From positions 62,001 to 126,000 of the forward strand of contig NZ_DJKE01000001.1 of the NCBI RefSeq assembly GCF_002434505.1: 64,000 nt of DNA, read 5' to 3'. Position numbers and translations under genes: made by a program. Positions 16,055 to 24,590 of the stretch are shown piece after piece (the first letter of the stretch is position 1; the number at the start of each line of letters is the position of its first letter). This DNA is from Brevundimonas sp. UBA6550. GTDB lineage: Bacteria > Pseudomonadota > Alphaproteobacteria > Caulobacterales > Caulobacteraceae. The notes beneath the pieces are model-generated. The model was not told the origin of the DNA. It worked only from the letters and a program-made list of their open reading frames with translations, and made no database searches.

Positions 16055-18751
16055 TCATTCACCGCGGGCGATCCCATAAACCGTTGCCCGCCGGTCGAAC
16101 GCCTCGCGCGAACCTTCAAGAATGTTGCAGGCAGCCTCGCAGGTTGAAGGGTGATCGATCGACCCCCGGGTGACGACTGTCGCCTTCTCCGACGTCGCCT
16201 TGAGCGCCACGATCAGCTCGGCATCGCCCAGCACCGCGATATTCGCGTTGTGGGTGACGACGATCACCTGCCGGCGCTCCTTCGCCGCACGGATAACCGG
16301 CACCAGCGTCTTATAGATGAACTCGCTGTCGAGATTATCCTCGGGCTGATCGACGATGAGCGGGGCCCGGCTCTCGCTGGTGAGCATCAACGCGAGCAGT
16401 ACCGATTGTTGCTGCCCGAGCGACAGCTTCTTGAAATCGCGTGGGACAAACTTTGCCAGCCCGCCGATCCCCGGCATCTTCTTCGTGACGCTGAGCTTGG
16501 GCCGGTCATGGACCGCGACCGTCTCGAGCTGGCTAAGAAGGTCGGCGTCAGCGATCCGGTCAAGGAGAAGCTCCGCCTCGTTCTGCGCGAATACAGCCTG
16601 GTTCGTCTCGGCGTTGCGGAGCGCTGTGATCGGCTTGGTGTCGCGCTTGCGCAGACATTCAAGCAGCACAGGCAGGGTGAGGTCGTTGATCAGCGCGCGC
16701 GCCTTCAGATGCTGGAGCGTCCGCCACCCCATTGCCTCTACGATCAACCGCTCGGCGTCAGGCGCGAGCGCGCTTTCGTCAAACTTCAGCGTGACGAACA
16801 GATCGGACAGCGTGCCCTTAAGCGCCTGCGACGCACGGATCGCGAACCCCTGACGGTGCCGCGCTACCACCTGCCGGGCCGCCCAGCGGCGCCTCAAGAG
16901 GTCGGCATGCTCCTTGCGCAGTCGCGCGAGTTCCGGAACCCAGGTTTTGAGCTTTTTAACATTGTCACGCGCCGTCGCCTCGTCGGAAACCAGCTTTTGG
17001 ATGAAAGGCATGTCGAGCCGGATGCCGTGCTTGAGGAGCTCCTGCTTCTTCTGTTCGATCTCCGCCTGGGTCGCGATTTCCTTCGCACGCCATGCGGTAA
17101 TCTGGGCCTTCACTCCCGCGACATAGTCAGCGGTCACCTTCTTTAGTGCGTCGGTCGACCCCGTGGCGGCCGTCTCGTACGTTCCGGTGTCTGTCGCTAT
17201 CTTCGACGCCTCGGGCGCGCCGAGTTCGATTTCATGGTCGGCGACGGACGCGCGAATATCGGCGGTGATCGTCGTGATTGCCTCGCTCGTCACCGCAACC
17301 CCCAACTTCGCAAGCGCAGTCTCGATCGCGGTGCGAGCACGTTTCTCGCCGACGAGCTGCTGCTGGAGCTTGATCACCTCAACGCCCTTGCCGTCGCGCA
17401 AGCGCTGGAGCTGATCGCTCTTGAGCTTCAGTTCCCGCTCACGTTCCGGGATTCGCTCGACGTTCCCGGCCGCCTTGGTGATTTTGGGGGCAAGCTCGAC
17501 AAGGCCTTCGCGGATCGCATCCTCGGTGTCGATCTCCTTCTCGACTTGGATGAGCTTGTCCAGGAAGGTCAGGAGTGCCAGCGGATCGTCCTGCACACGC
17601 CTGCTGATTTCGTTGGTCGCGCCCTGGCGATAACTTTCAACGGGGAAAGCGATGGCGCCGCTCGCCGGCTCATCAAGATTCTCGACATCACCGAACTTGC
17701 TACGGCCGAGGTTATGCTGCTGGCCCGTCTCGTCGACATAGCAAAGCGATACGATGTCCGGCCAAACGTCGCTGTCGATCACCGTTACATCCTCGCTCGG
17801 CTGTCCACCGAGCAGGCACACGCTTTCGAACGCCGTCGACTTGCCGCTGCCGCGGCCGCCGATGATGCAGGTGAGGTTCGGGCTGAACGTGATCGCCTCG
17901 CCATCGAGGAACCCGCCCTGGAAACGGACTCCCTGAACTACTGGCACAATCGCAGGGAGACCTTCCTCGATCCGCACGCGTGTGTCGGCGATTTCCAGCG
18001 CTAGCCGCAAGCCCTCGAAGCTCGGCGTTTCCATCTTGAATCGGGTGATGCGCTGGTCACGATTGGCGTTTCGGCCGACCGCATTGAGCGTATGCGCGTC
18101 GCTGTTGAGGATACGCGCGAGATACTGCTCGGAGCCCAGCTTCAGGCGACGGATGCGCTCGGCCGCGACCTTTCGGCGATCGGCGTCGGTATCGCGGCCG
18201 TCATAGAGGATCGGGCAGTCCGCCTTCGTCACCTCGATGCCCTGAAGCGCGCGATGGCACAGGATGTCGAACTTTGCCGGGGTGAAGCGCGGAACGTTCG
18301 ACTCAAAAGCCCCGTCCAGCTCGATATGCGCTATAACGCCAATGCCGCCTTCTGCCGCGAGAAGGTCGAGGCATTGGAGCATCCCGGTCTGGCAGCGGCA
18401 TTGGTTGGTACGACGGTCCGCAATCTGCAGCCTGTTGAAGAACCGCTCCAGCGCGTCGGCTGTCGGCGCATAGCAGAGCAGATGACCCTCTGGAGTCGAG
18501 AGTTCGACGCCCGGAATCACGAAGACACCGCCGGCGCGGCCAGCCTCAATCGCGGCGGGCACGTTCGAGATTTCGTTGTGATCGGTCAGCGCGATGATCG
18601 AGAGGCCCTCTGCCTGCGCCGTCTCGACGATGGCTCCGGGGGTCGCCGCGGGGTCCTTGACGTCGTGCGACGCGCCGTAACTGTGGATGTGCAAGTCGCT
18701 GCGGAAAAACTTGGCTCCACTGCTTAGTGCCGCAAGTGCTTCAGCAACCAC
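16055..18751 (-). CDS. TrlF-type protein: PHP domain fused to an SMC-like ATPase
   Basis: The product is 898 residues from the GTG at 18751, chosen because it follows an AAGGGGGG ribosome site; the frame opens at 18799. The N-terminal PHP phosphoesterase domain shows SDLHIHSYG (His 21, His 23), LTDHNEIS and PGVELSTPEGH. An ABC/SMC ATPase follows with Walker A GGRGSGKST near 300 and a long coiled-coil middle. The signature LSLGQQQS is near 775, and Walker B LIVDQPEDNLD near 800 precedes VVTHNANIA. Such PHP-ATPase fusions occur in defence islands and are thought to be ATP-gated nucleases. Co-transcription with the Shedu gene suggests a joint system. Confidence 0.82.
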   Translation of the reverse strand: MVAEALAALSSGAKFFRSDLHIHSYGASHDVKDPAATPGAIVETAQAEGLSIIALTDHNEISNVPAAIEAGRAGGVFVIPGVELSTPEGHLLCYAPTADALERFFNRLQIADRRTNQCRCQTGMLQCLDLLAAEGGIGVIAHIELDGAFESNVPRFTPAKFDILCHRALQGIEVTKADCPILYDGRDTDADRRKVAAERIRRLKLGSEQYLARILNSDAHTLNAVGRNANRDQRITRFKMETPSFEGLRLALEIADTRVRIEEGLPAIVPVVQGVRFQGGFLDGEAITFSPNLTCIIGGRGSGKSTAFESVCLLGGQPSEDVTVIDSDVWPDIVSLCYVDETGQQHNLGRSKFGDVENLDEPASGAIAFPVESYRQGATNEISRRVQDDPLALLTFLDKLIQVEKEIDTEDAIREGLVELAPKITKAAGNVERIPERERELKLKSDQLQRLRDGKGVEVIKLQQQLVGEKRARTAIETALAKLGVAVTSEAITTITADIRASVADHEIELGAPEASKIATDTGTYETAATGSTDALKKVTADYVAGVKAQITAWRAKEIATQAEIEQKKQELLKHGIRLDMPFIQKLVSDEATARDNVKKLKTWVPELARLRKEHADLLRRRWAARQVVARHRQGFAIRASQALKGTLSDLFVTLKFDESALAPDAERLIVEAMGWRTLQHLKARALINDLTLPVLLECLRKRDTKPITALRNAETNQAVFAQNEAELLLDRIADADLLSQLETVAVHDRPKLSVTKKMPGIGGLAKFVPRDFKKLSLGQQQSVLLALMLTSESRAPLIVDQPEDNLDSEFIYKTLVPVIRAAKERRQVIVVTHNANIAVLGDAELIVALKATSEKATVVTRGSIDHPSTCEAACNILEGSREAFDRRATVYGIARGE

Positions 18752-19317
18752 GCATCCCCCCTTCTGTCTCGCCCCTGACGCCTGATATACGCCCCCCATC
18801 GAGCGAAGTCATTGGTGATGCGTAGCCCGACGATCATTACTTCGCTCGTGCCGTTTCCCACCTCTTTTTCGCGCTGATTTGGTGCTAGGCCTGTTGAACT
18901 GACCGTCGGAAATCGGATCACTTTTTGTCGTTCTACGATGCCAGTCGTGCAAACGCTGGATGTCAGCTCTTGGCGTAACCTGCCGTCCAACATGTGACTT
19001 AGGAAAGGCGGCTAAGTCCCAGAGTCGGCCCATGGCATCGGCGGAACGCGGCTCAACGGGTGCGACCAGTGTGATCTCTGCCGCGGGGGGCAAACCTCGG
19101 GTCGATCACATGTTAGAAGTCCATGCGGCATTCGGCGGTGATTGGGTAGTAATCTCGCAGCATATCGCGTCATGGCGTAGAATCGGCGGGATGGCGGGCC
19201 GCGCCCGACGACGATGAGCACTACGTCTACGCTATAGCACTCTAATGCCGTATCCTGGTTACCCCCATGCGGCAATGAACCGGGGCCGTGCTCGTTACAG
19301 GGTACGGCACCTAGTCG
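18752..19317. other. Intergenic region upstream of the TrlF-type gene
   Basis: No gene is supported in this 566-nt gap. A minus-strand frame (18724-18993) overlaps the start of the TrlF-like gene but has no family signature. The promoter of the TrlF-Shedu operon should lie here, and repeat copy 2 is at 19192-19250. Confidence 0.4.
19192..19250 (+). repeat. 59-bp direct repeat, copy 2
   Basis: This is the partner of 14232-14290, in the same orientation, 4960 bp away, with four substitutions. It lies between the TrlF-type gene and the convergent end of the CapP-like gene, so the repeats bracket the Shedu-TrlF module exactly. Confidence 0.75.
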
Positions 19318-20220
19318 TTACCATTCGCGTCGACCTTCTTTCGGTGTCATTTTGTCAAAGACATCCGGCTCATCCTCTTCTTCATACGAGGCGAAGGGGC
19401 GCGCGTCGTCGAGCAGCAGCAGCGAGATGGCAAAATCATATCGCTCGGCGAACACCGTCATCTCCCGCACAGGTTCCCTGAACCAGATACCGGGCCCGTG
19501 ATCGATGGTCGCCCTGCCATCAATGAGCAGATCTGGCTTGACGGGGAGCGATGTTGCGGGAATCTCGATTGGCCCAGTCGATGTCCGGAAAAACGCTCCC
19601 GTCTTCAGCGCGGCGGCGCTTGAACGCGCCCACAGAATGAAGCCATCGCGGGATACGACCAGTACGGCGCGCCTTTGCGTGTAACCGAGCCAGCGCAAGG
19701 TCGCCGCCATGAGGGAGACACGATATCGGTCCGCGCAATGAGTGATCATATTAAGATCAACCCTGTCCGTCGCCGCGATCTGTCGTCTAAAATCATCGAG
19801 CGGCATCAGAAAGTTAGCCGCGAACACATTGGCTTGATGTTCAACCTGTCCGTATTCGGAGTCCCAGCGAACCACATCCTGCTCTCCGCAGCGGAAACCA
19901 TCGGGATATGCTAGCCGATGCAGCAGGAAATGACCGAATTCGTGAGCCAGCGTGAAGTTGATTCTGCCCTTCGATGTAATCCCGTTGTTATAGATGATGC
20001 CCCAGCCCTTTCGACCTGCCGGAGCTTTGAACAGGGCACCATCGAAACCCGGCAAGTTGTCGCCTTGAACGCTAATGATCGGATCATCCGGAAATCGCTG
20101 CGCCGTGTATTCCCGCGCCACCGTTGGGATATCGATCGGAAACCGATCCGCCCCGAACACCGCGTTAAGAAGATGAGTGATCTCGAAGGCCCAGCGCTCT
20201 GGTGACAACGGGCCTGTCAC
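19318..20220 (-). CDS. capP: ImmA/IrrE-family metallopeptidase, CapP-like CBASS regulator
   Basis: The 300-residue protein has a zinc-peptidase motif LAHEFGHFLLH at about 92-102 and a downstream metal-ligand region with VEHQANVFAANFLMP. A C-terminal domain is consistent with an ImmA/IrrE sensor protease. The GTG start at 20220 overlaps the stop of the upstream HTH gene (GTGA). In many CBASS loci a CapP protease cleaves a CapH repressor after DNA damage and releases operon expression. The pair here is divergent from a DUF2188 gene and the CBASS genes, which fits that role. Confidence 0.82.
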   Translation of the reverse strand: MTGPLSPERWAFEITHLLNAVFGADRFPIDIPTVAREYTAQRFPDDPIISVQGDNLPGFDGALFKAPAGRKGWGIIYNNGITSKGRINFTLAHEFGHFLLHRLAYPDGFRCGEQDVVRWDSEYGQVEHQANVFAANFLMPLDDFRRQIAATDRVDLNMITHCADRYRVSLMAATLRWLGYTQRRAVLVVSRDGFILWARSSAAALKTGAFFRTSTGPIEIPATSLPVKPDLLIDGRATIDHGPGIWFREPVREMTVFAERYDFAISLLLLDDARPFASYEEEDEPDVFDKMTPKEGRREW

Positions 20221-20540
20221 TCGTCATTTCCTAACAAATCAGTCATGCGCCTAATTTTATCTTTTGTGGCCGCATCCATTTTTCTGTATTTACGGAAGAA
20301 GGCGTTGTCTGTGGCGTCATCGAGCCCGACTTTCTCGGTCGTATCGATAAGGTAGTCGGCGGTAACGCCAAGCACCGCAGCTATTTTTGCGACCTTGTCG
20401 GCCGACGGGCGCGGCGGGTTCTTGTTCTCCAGTTCCCATATGTAGCTTTTGCTCGAGTCCGCGAGTTCGGCGAGCTTGTCGAGGGTGTAGCCCTTCGCCT
20501 TTCGCAGATCCCGAATCTTGTCGCCTAACGGCGTCGTCAC
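20217..20540 (-). CDS. capH: XRE-type repressor, CapH-like
   Basis: The 107-residue protein starts from the GTG at 20540, preceded by GGAGAG at about 7 nt; the same frame continues upstream to 21044 over the neighbouring genes, which is not credible. A helix-turn-helix lies at about 6-60 (LRKAKGYTLDKLAELADSSKSYIWELEN). The C-terminal tail (FFRKYRKMDAATKDKIRRMTDLL) could be the dimerisation and cleavage segment. It overlaps the capP-like gene by 4 nt. It probably binds the repeats at 20571-20645 and represses the CBASS promoter. Confidence 0.82.
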   Translation of the reverse strand: MTTPLGDKIRDLRKAKGYTLDKLAELADSSKSYIWELENKNPPRPSADKVAKIAAVLGVTADYLIDTTEKVGLDDATDNAFFRKYRKMDAATKDKIRRMTDLLGNDE

Positions 20541-20570
20541 GTCATGCTCTCCACACTCCAAACCACCTTT

Positions 20571-20645
20571 GTTCAGAGTAGCGGTATATGTCGTTCTTGA
20601 CAACACGCATGTACAGACCCATATTGAGTTCGGAGTAGCGATACT
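20571..20645 (+). promoter_or_regulatory. Promoter bracketed by an 18-bp direct repeat (candidate CapH operators)
   Basis: GTTCAGAGTAGCGGTATA at 20571-20588 and GTTCGGAGTAGCGATACT at 20628-20645 differ at 4 of 18 positions. Between them lie an exact TTGACA (20597-20602) and CATATT (20620-20625) at 17-bp spacing, a plausible sigma-70 promoter. The downstream copy would cover the start point and the upstream copy abuts the -35. This geometry suits repression by the adjacent HTH protein. Confidence 0.6.
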
Positions 20646-20678
20646 TTTTATTTTTGAATGGCGAGAAGGGATCAAGAT

Positions 20679-20918
20679 ATGGCGGATAAGCGCGGACCAG
20701 ACACCCATCATGTGGTGCCGAACCCCAATGGCGGATGGGATGTCAAGCGTGGCGGCGGCGAGCGTGCCTCGGGGCACTTCGATACGAAGCAGGACGCGAC
20801 CAACTACGGTCGGCAGGTCAGCCGCAATCAGGAAACCGAGCTGCGCATCCATAACAAGGATGGCCGTATCGGCCAGAGCGACAGCCACGGACGCGATCCG
20901 AATCCGCCCAAGGGCTGA
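20679..20918 (+). CDS. DUF2188-domain small protein at the head of the CBASS locus
   Basis: The product is 79 residues starting MADKRGPDTHHVVPNPNGGWDVKRGG. It has the DUF2188 pattern: HVVPN, then GGWDVK, then AT..GRQ..RNQ..EL.IHNKDGRI. The family is small, basic and of unknown function. An AAGGG site precedes the ATG; an ATG at 20658 in frame is less well placed. It is the first gene after the candidate CapH-controlled promoter and is followed by a strong hairpin terminator before cap6. Confidence 0.8.
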   Translation: MADKRGPDTHHVVPNPNGGWDVKRGGGERASGHFDTKQDATNYGRQVSRNQETELRIHNKDGRIGQSDSHGRDPNPPKG

Positions 20919-20927
20919 TCCCATATA

Positions 20928-20953
20928 GCCGCGCTCGGTAGAGCGCGGCTTTT
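20928..20953 (+). terminator. Intrinsic terminator between the DUF2188 gene and cap6
   Basis: The stem GCCGCGCTC / GAGCGCGGC is a perfect 9 bp with a GGTA loop and is followed by TTTT. It would separate the small DUF2188 transcript from the CBASS genes, or act as an attenuator if there is no second promoter downstream. Confidence 0.75.
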
Positions 20954-21002
20954 CCCCGAGACGCATTTGATCACCGCCACAGGCGGCATGAGGGCAAGCG
21001 AC

Positions 21003-21926
21003 ATGCAGAAAGTGGCGGCGGTTCAGAACCAGGATTTCAACCAACCGAAGGGTATCCAGCGCATTCGCCGGCTTCCCGATCCCGCGCTAGGCGCCCTGTG
21101 GAATTCGATCATCTTGGACGATCGCCTCAAGGCTCAACTCCTCTCTCAGGCGATGCTGAACTTCACGATGCGCGGCAAGGTCGATCGCAGTGTCATTCCG
21201 CTTCACGGCGTGATCCTGCTTGTCGGCCCCCCCGGGACCGGCAAGACTTCGCTCGCTCGTGGGTTGGCACATCGCACCGCCGAGACATTTCCAGGCGGCG
21301 GGTTCCGCTTGCTCGAAGTTGAGCCGCACGCGCTCACCAGTTCCGCGATGGGTAAAACGCAGCGGGCAGTATCAGAGCTGTTCTCACAGTCTATCGCCGA
21401 AGCCGCTGCCGCAGGACCGACCATCGTACTTCTTGATGAGGTGGAGACGCTTGCCGCCGACCGATCGAAGATGAGCCTGGAAGCCAATCCTATCGACATC
21501 CATCGTGCGACCGATGCTGTGCTTGTTCAGCTCGATGCGCTTGCCGAGCAGCATCCGAACCTGTTGTTCCTCGCCACCAGCAACTTCCCTCAGGCCGTCG
21601 ATGCGGCGTTCACGTCGCGCTGCGACCTCGTCGTCCATGTGCCCCTGCCGGATCGTGAAGCGTGCGGGCTTATCCTGAAAGATTGCCTGGTTGGTCTGGG
21701 TAAGACATATCCGGCCATAGCGAGGCTGCCCACCTTATCGGGTTTCGACCGCTGCGCAGCAGAATGTGTCGGACTCGACGGGCGCGCCATTCGCAAGATG
21801 GTGGCCAACGCGCTGGCTAGTAGCCCGCAGACGGCCATGAATCCGGAGCGTGTGACAGTTGAGGACCTATTGGCCGCCGCCCGTGCGGCTAAGGCAGGTC
21901 GTATATCGGGAGGTAAGGCATCATGA
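21003..21926 (+). CDS. cap6: TRIP13/Pch2-like AAA+ ATPase of type III CBASS
   Basis: The product is 307 residues from the ATG at 21003, which has GAGGG upstream; ATG 20988 and TTG 20967 are possible earlier starts. A single AAA+ domain has Walker A GPPGTGKT at 75-82, Walker B IVLLDEVE at 141-148, sensor 1 FLATSN and an arginine-finger region near FTSRCDLV. TRIP13-type proteins remodel HORMA proteins and restrain the CBASS cyclase until phage proteins are sensed. Its stop overlaps the next ATG (ATGA). Cap6 leads the operon here. Confidence 0.9.
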   Translation: MQKVAAVQNQDFNQPKGIQRIRRLPDPALGALWNSIILDDRLKAQLLSQAMLNFTMRGKVDRSVIPLHGVILLVGPPGTGKTSLARGLAHRTAETFPGGGFRLLEVEPHALTSSAMGKTQRAVSELFSQSIAEAAAAGPTIVLLDEVETLAADRSKMSLEANPIDIHRATDAVLVQLDALAEQHPNLLFLATSNFPQAVDAAFTSRCDLVVHVPLPDREACGLILKDCLVGLGKTYPAIARLPTLSGFDRCAAECVGLDGRAIRKMVANALASSPQTAMNPERVTVEDLLAAARAAKAGRISGGKAS

Positions 21927-22399
21927 GCACAGTTGTCCGCCGGACCTTCAAAAGCACGCCCGAGCGCGAGGCCTCGCGGACCTGGGCGGCGATCGTCGAT
22001 CTGTTGACCCAGGGAAAAACCGGCGATGCTCGGACCGAGCTTCTTGCGGTCGCCGGCGTCGCCGCCAGCGTAATCGCCGATCAGGCGCCGAAGGATGCCG
22101 CAATCACGGTGACCTGTGACGGCCCGCGGACTCGCGTCTATTGCCTTTATGAGGATGACGCAGTCGAAGGTTCCGACGCTAATGAAGAGCCTCTCGGCTT
22201 TGATCCATTGAAAGGGGATTGGCGGATTTCACTGCCTTGCCTGGCGGATGATCTGACTTGGGTTCAGGGCGCGCTCAAGAAACACAGCACTCGTATCACG
22301 GCGCGCGATCTCGATGCGGCTGTGTCGAGCGCCGACGAGGCGGCGACCACGAAATCGCAGACCCTTGTGTTTGATCCGAAAGGGTTTCTTGGCTCATGA
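21923..22399 (+). CDS. cap8: Second HORMA-like CBASS accessory protein (Cap8/HORMA3-like)
   Basis: The 158-residue protein begins [23 protein letters not shown]... with a long N-terminal helix, then beta-rich [19 protein letters not shown]. It overlaps both cap6 and the HORMA gene by ATGA, so it is an integral member of the operon. Some type III CBASS loci (the Pseudomonas aeruginosa kind) encode two HORMA proteins, and position and size fit the second one. HORMA assignment is by context and resemblance, not by a motif that can be shown here. Confidence 0.6.
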   Translation: MSTVVRRTFKSTPEREASRTWAAIVDLLTQGKTGDARTELLAVAGVAASVIADQAPKDAAITVTCDGPRTRVYCLYEDDAVEGSDANEEPLGFDPLKGDWRISLPCLADDLTWVQGALKKHSTRITARDLDAAVSSADEAATTKSQTLVFDPKGFLGS

Positions 22400-22896
22400 C
22401 CGACGTCGCCGTTAACACCTATACGCACTCGGTTACCTATGTGGCCGACAACATCCTCAAAAGCTTGAAGGATATCATCCGCCTCGTGGGCCTTGATCCG
22501 TCGGAGTTCGTTGGCGATTGGGAGTTGCACATGCGTGGTGTCCAGACGTGGCTGAACACAGGCGACCTGGAAACGGTAAAGCTGGAAATCTACAATCCGA
22601 AGACGGACGCACTGATTTTCCGATGGGACATCGACATCGCTTATGGCTGGTCCGGTGGCGACGGCAGTTTCTGGACTGATACCGAACAGCTCAAATACGC
22701 CATCAGAAAGGCGGGGCTGGCCCCCAGCGAGGCAAGGTATCGCCTCCTTCTGCAAAGCAAGCCCGGTCGTCCCGACGTGGCTGGTTGGAGCAAAGCGAGC
22801 GGACGCTCAACGGAAGGCATGGTTCGCCAAAGCCTCGGGACGACCGTAGAGCACAGCGGCCTCGGTGCCAGCACATCTTATCTGAGGAGAGCCTGA
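22396..22896 (+). CDS. cap7: Bacterial HORMA-domain protein of type III CBASS
   Basis: The 166-residue protein carries [24 protein letters not shown] at residues 11-34 and [19 protein letters not shown], patterns of the bacterial HORMA family used in CBASS. The C-terminal part ([18 protein letters not shown]) would form the mobile safety belt. HORMA proteins bind a peptide of the intruder, close around it and activate the CD-NTase; Cap6 resets them. It overlaps the genes on both sides. Confidence 0.85.
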   Translation: MTDVAVNTYTHSVTYVADNILKSLKDIIRLVGLDPSEFVGDWELHMRGVQTWLNTGDLETVKLEIYNPKTDALIFRWDIDIAYGWSGGDGSFWTDTEQLKYAIRKAGLAPSEARYRLLLQSKPGRPDVAGWSKASGRSTEGMVRQSLGTTVEHSGLGASTSYLRRA

Positions 22897-23792
22897 TGCT
22901 CACAATCGACGAGGCGTTTCGGAAATTCAAAAGTCGTCTGGAACTGAACGATCGGGAGCAGGCAAACGCCTCCGCGCGCCAGAAGGAGGTCCGGGATTAT
23001 CTGGACACCAAGTTCAAGATCGACCGGAGCTTCCTGACCGGATCATATGCGCGCTGGACCAAGACAAAGCCGTTGAAAGACGTCGATATCTTTTTCGTGC
23101 TGAAACCCTCAGAAGATCACTATCGCTCCAAGACGCCGTCGGTGGTGTTGGCTGATTTCCATGATGCCCTGGTCGAAAAATACGGTGACAAAGCCACGAA
23201 ACAAAATCGTTCGATCAACGTCGATTTTGGCGTGAAGGCCGATGCCGATGATAATACCGATTACCGCGTCATCAGCGTGGATGTCGTCCCTGCTTTCGAC
23301 AAGGACGGCAATTTCGAGATTCCCGATAACGAGTCCGGCAAGTGGATCGGGACCAACCCTCAAACCCATGCCGCAGAGGCCACCGCCGCGCATCAGGCCT
23401 ATTCCAACGAATGGAAGGGTCTCGTGCGGATGGTGAAATATTGGAACAACAACCCAAAGCACGGCGAGAAGCCGGTGAAGCCTTCGTTTCTGATCGAAGT
23501 CATGGCCATGCAATGTCTCCATGGCGGCTGGGGTGGCAGCTTTGACCGCGAAATTCAGGGATTCTTTGCTACGCTCGCGGCACGGATTTCCGATGAGTGG
23601 CAAGACCCTGCAGGACTCGGCCCGGCGATCAGCAACGGCATGGACACGGCGCGCAAGACGCGAGCGCGTGCACTTCTGGGTGCGGCGGAGCGCGAAGCTA
23701 CGATTGCCATCGACCATGTACGTCGTGGCCGGAATGGCGAGGCATTGCGCGCCTGGCGTGAATTGTTCGGCCCGAAATTTCCGTTGTCATGA
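22896..23792 (+). CDS. CBASS oligonucleotide cyclase (CD-NTase)
   Basis: The 298-residue enzyme has the nucleotidyltransferase signature [18 protein letters not shown] with Gly49-Ser50 and Asp62/Asp64. The third catalytic Asp is near 129 in SVDVVPAF. A helical C-terminal OAS-like domain follows ([13 protein letters not shown]). It should make a cyclic oligonucleotide when activated by the HORMA protein; with NucC as effector, cyclic tri-AMP is the expected product (family knowledge). Clade C or D is likely but cannot be fixed by eye. The ATG overlaps the cap7 stop by one base. Confidence 0.9.
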   Translation: MLTIDEAFRKFKSRLELNDREQANASARQKEVRDYLDTKFKIDRSFLTGSYARWTKTKPLKDVDIFFVLKPSEDHYRSKTPSVVLADFHDALVEKYGDKATKQNRSINVDFGVKADADDNTDYRVISVDVVPAFDKDGNFEIPDNESGKWIGTNPQTHAAEATAAHQAYSNEWKGLVRMVKYWNNNPKHGEKPVKPSFLIEVMAMQCLHGGWGGSFDREIQGFFATLAARISDEWQDPAGLGPAISNGMDTARKTRARALLGAAEREATIAIDHVRRGRNGEALRAWRELFGPKFPLS

Positions 23793-23826
23793 AGCCGGCC
23801 GCTAAGAAATAAAGTGAGGTTTTCCT

Positions 23827-24552
23827 ATGTCTGAATGGTCTTTGTCCCAGCTTCTGTCCTCCTTGCATGAAGATATTCAGCAGCGCTTGGCGATCGTCCG
23901 GAAGTCGTTCAATCATCCGGGCACAAAGGGAGATGCCAGCGAGAATGTGTGGATCAGCATGCTGGAGACATATTTGCCGAAACGATATCAAGCGGCAAAG
24001 GCGCATGTGGTCGATAGCCTTGGGAACTTTAGCCAGCAGATTGATGTGGTGATTTTCGATCGCCAGTATTCGCCTTTCATCTTTACCTACGAGAACGAGA
24101 CCATCATTCCGGCGGAGAGCGTTTATGCCGTCTTCGAGGCGAAGCAGACGGCAGACGCTGCCTTGGTCGCTTACGCGCAAGCAAAGGTTGCGAGCGTTCG
24201 TCGCCTGCACCGTACCAGTTTGCCTATCCCATACGCGAAAGGTGTCTACCCGGCCAAGCCGTTGATTCCGATTCTGGGTGGTCTACTGACGTTTGAGAGC
24301 GAATGGAGTCCAGCGCTGGGGCCGTCTTTTGAGAAGGCCTTGGTCGCCGACTTAGGTGACGGCCGGCTCGATATCGGTTGCGTCGCATCGCATGGCCATT
24401 TCTTCTTGGATCAGGCGAACACGAGCTATAGTTTTGTCAACGAGAACAAGCCTGCTACCGCATTCTTATTCAAGTTGATCTCTCAGCTTCAGTTTAGCGG
24501 CACCGTCCCCATGATCGATGTCGAAGCCTATGGGCAATGGCTAACGAAATAG
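23827..24552 (+). CDS. nucC: NucC, cyclic-trinucleotide-activated DNA endonuclease effector
   Basis: The 241-residue protein has the NucC fold signature. QIDVVIFDRQYSPFIF contains Asp73, and PAESVYAVFEAKQ contains Glu104 and Lys106, the same catalytic positions known for E. coli NucC. Length and C-terminus (DVEAYGQWLTK) are those of a full-length enzyme. NucC trimers pair into hexamers on binding cyclic tri-AMP and then cut double-stranded DNA, killing the infected cell. It is the last gene of the CBASS operon, 34 nt after the cyclase, with its own AGTGAGG ribosome site. Confidence 0.93.
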   Translation: MSEWSLSQLLSSLHEDIQQRLAIVRKSFNHPGTKGDASENVWISMLETYLPKRYQAAKAHVVDSLGNFSQQIDVVIFDRQYSPFIFTYENETIIPAESVYAVFEAKQTADAALVAYAQAKVASVRRLHRTSLPIPYAKGVYPAKPLIPILGGLLTFESEWSPALGPSFEKALVADLGDGRLDIGCVASHGHFFLDQANTSYSFVNENKPATAFLFKLISQLQFSGTVPMIDVEAYGQWLTK

Positions 24553-24590
24553 CCGGTGCGAAACTTGGCCTAATCTTTCGTTTTTTTCAG

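Noticed and set aside
20541..21044. N-terminal extension of the CapH-like protein to 275 residues
   Set aside because: The extension crosses the divergent promoter, the DUF2188 gene and the terminator; a GTG with GGAGAG is present at 20540.
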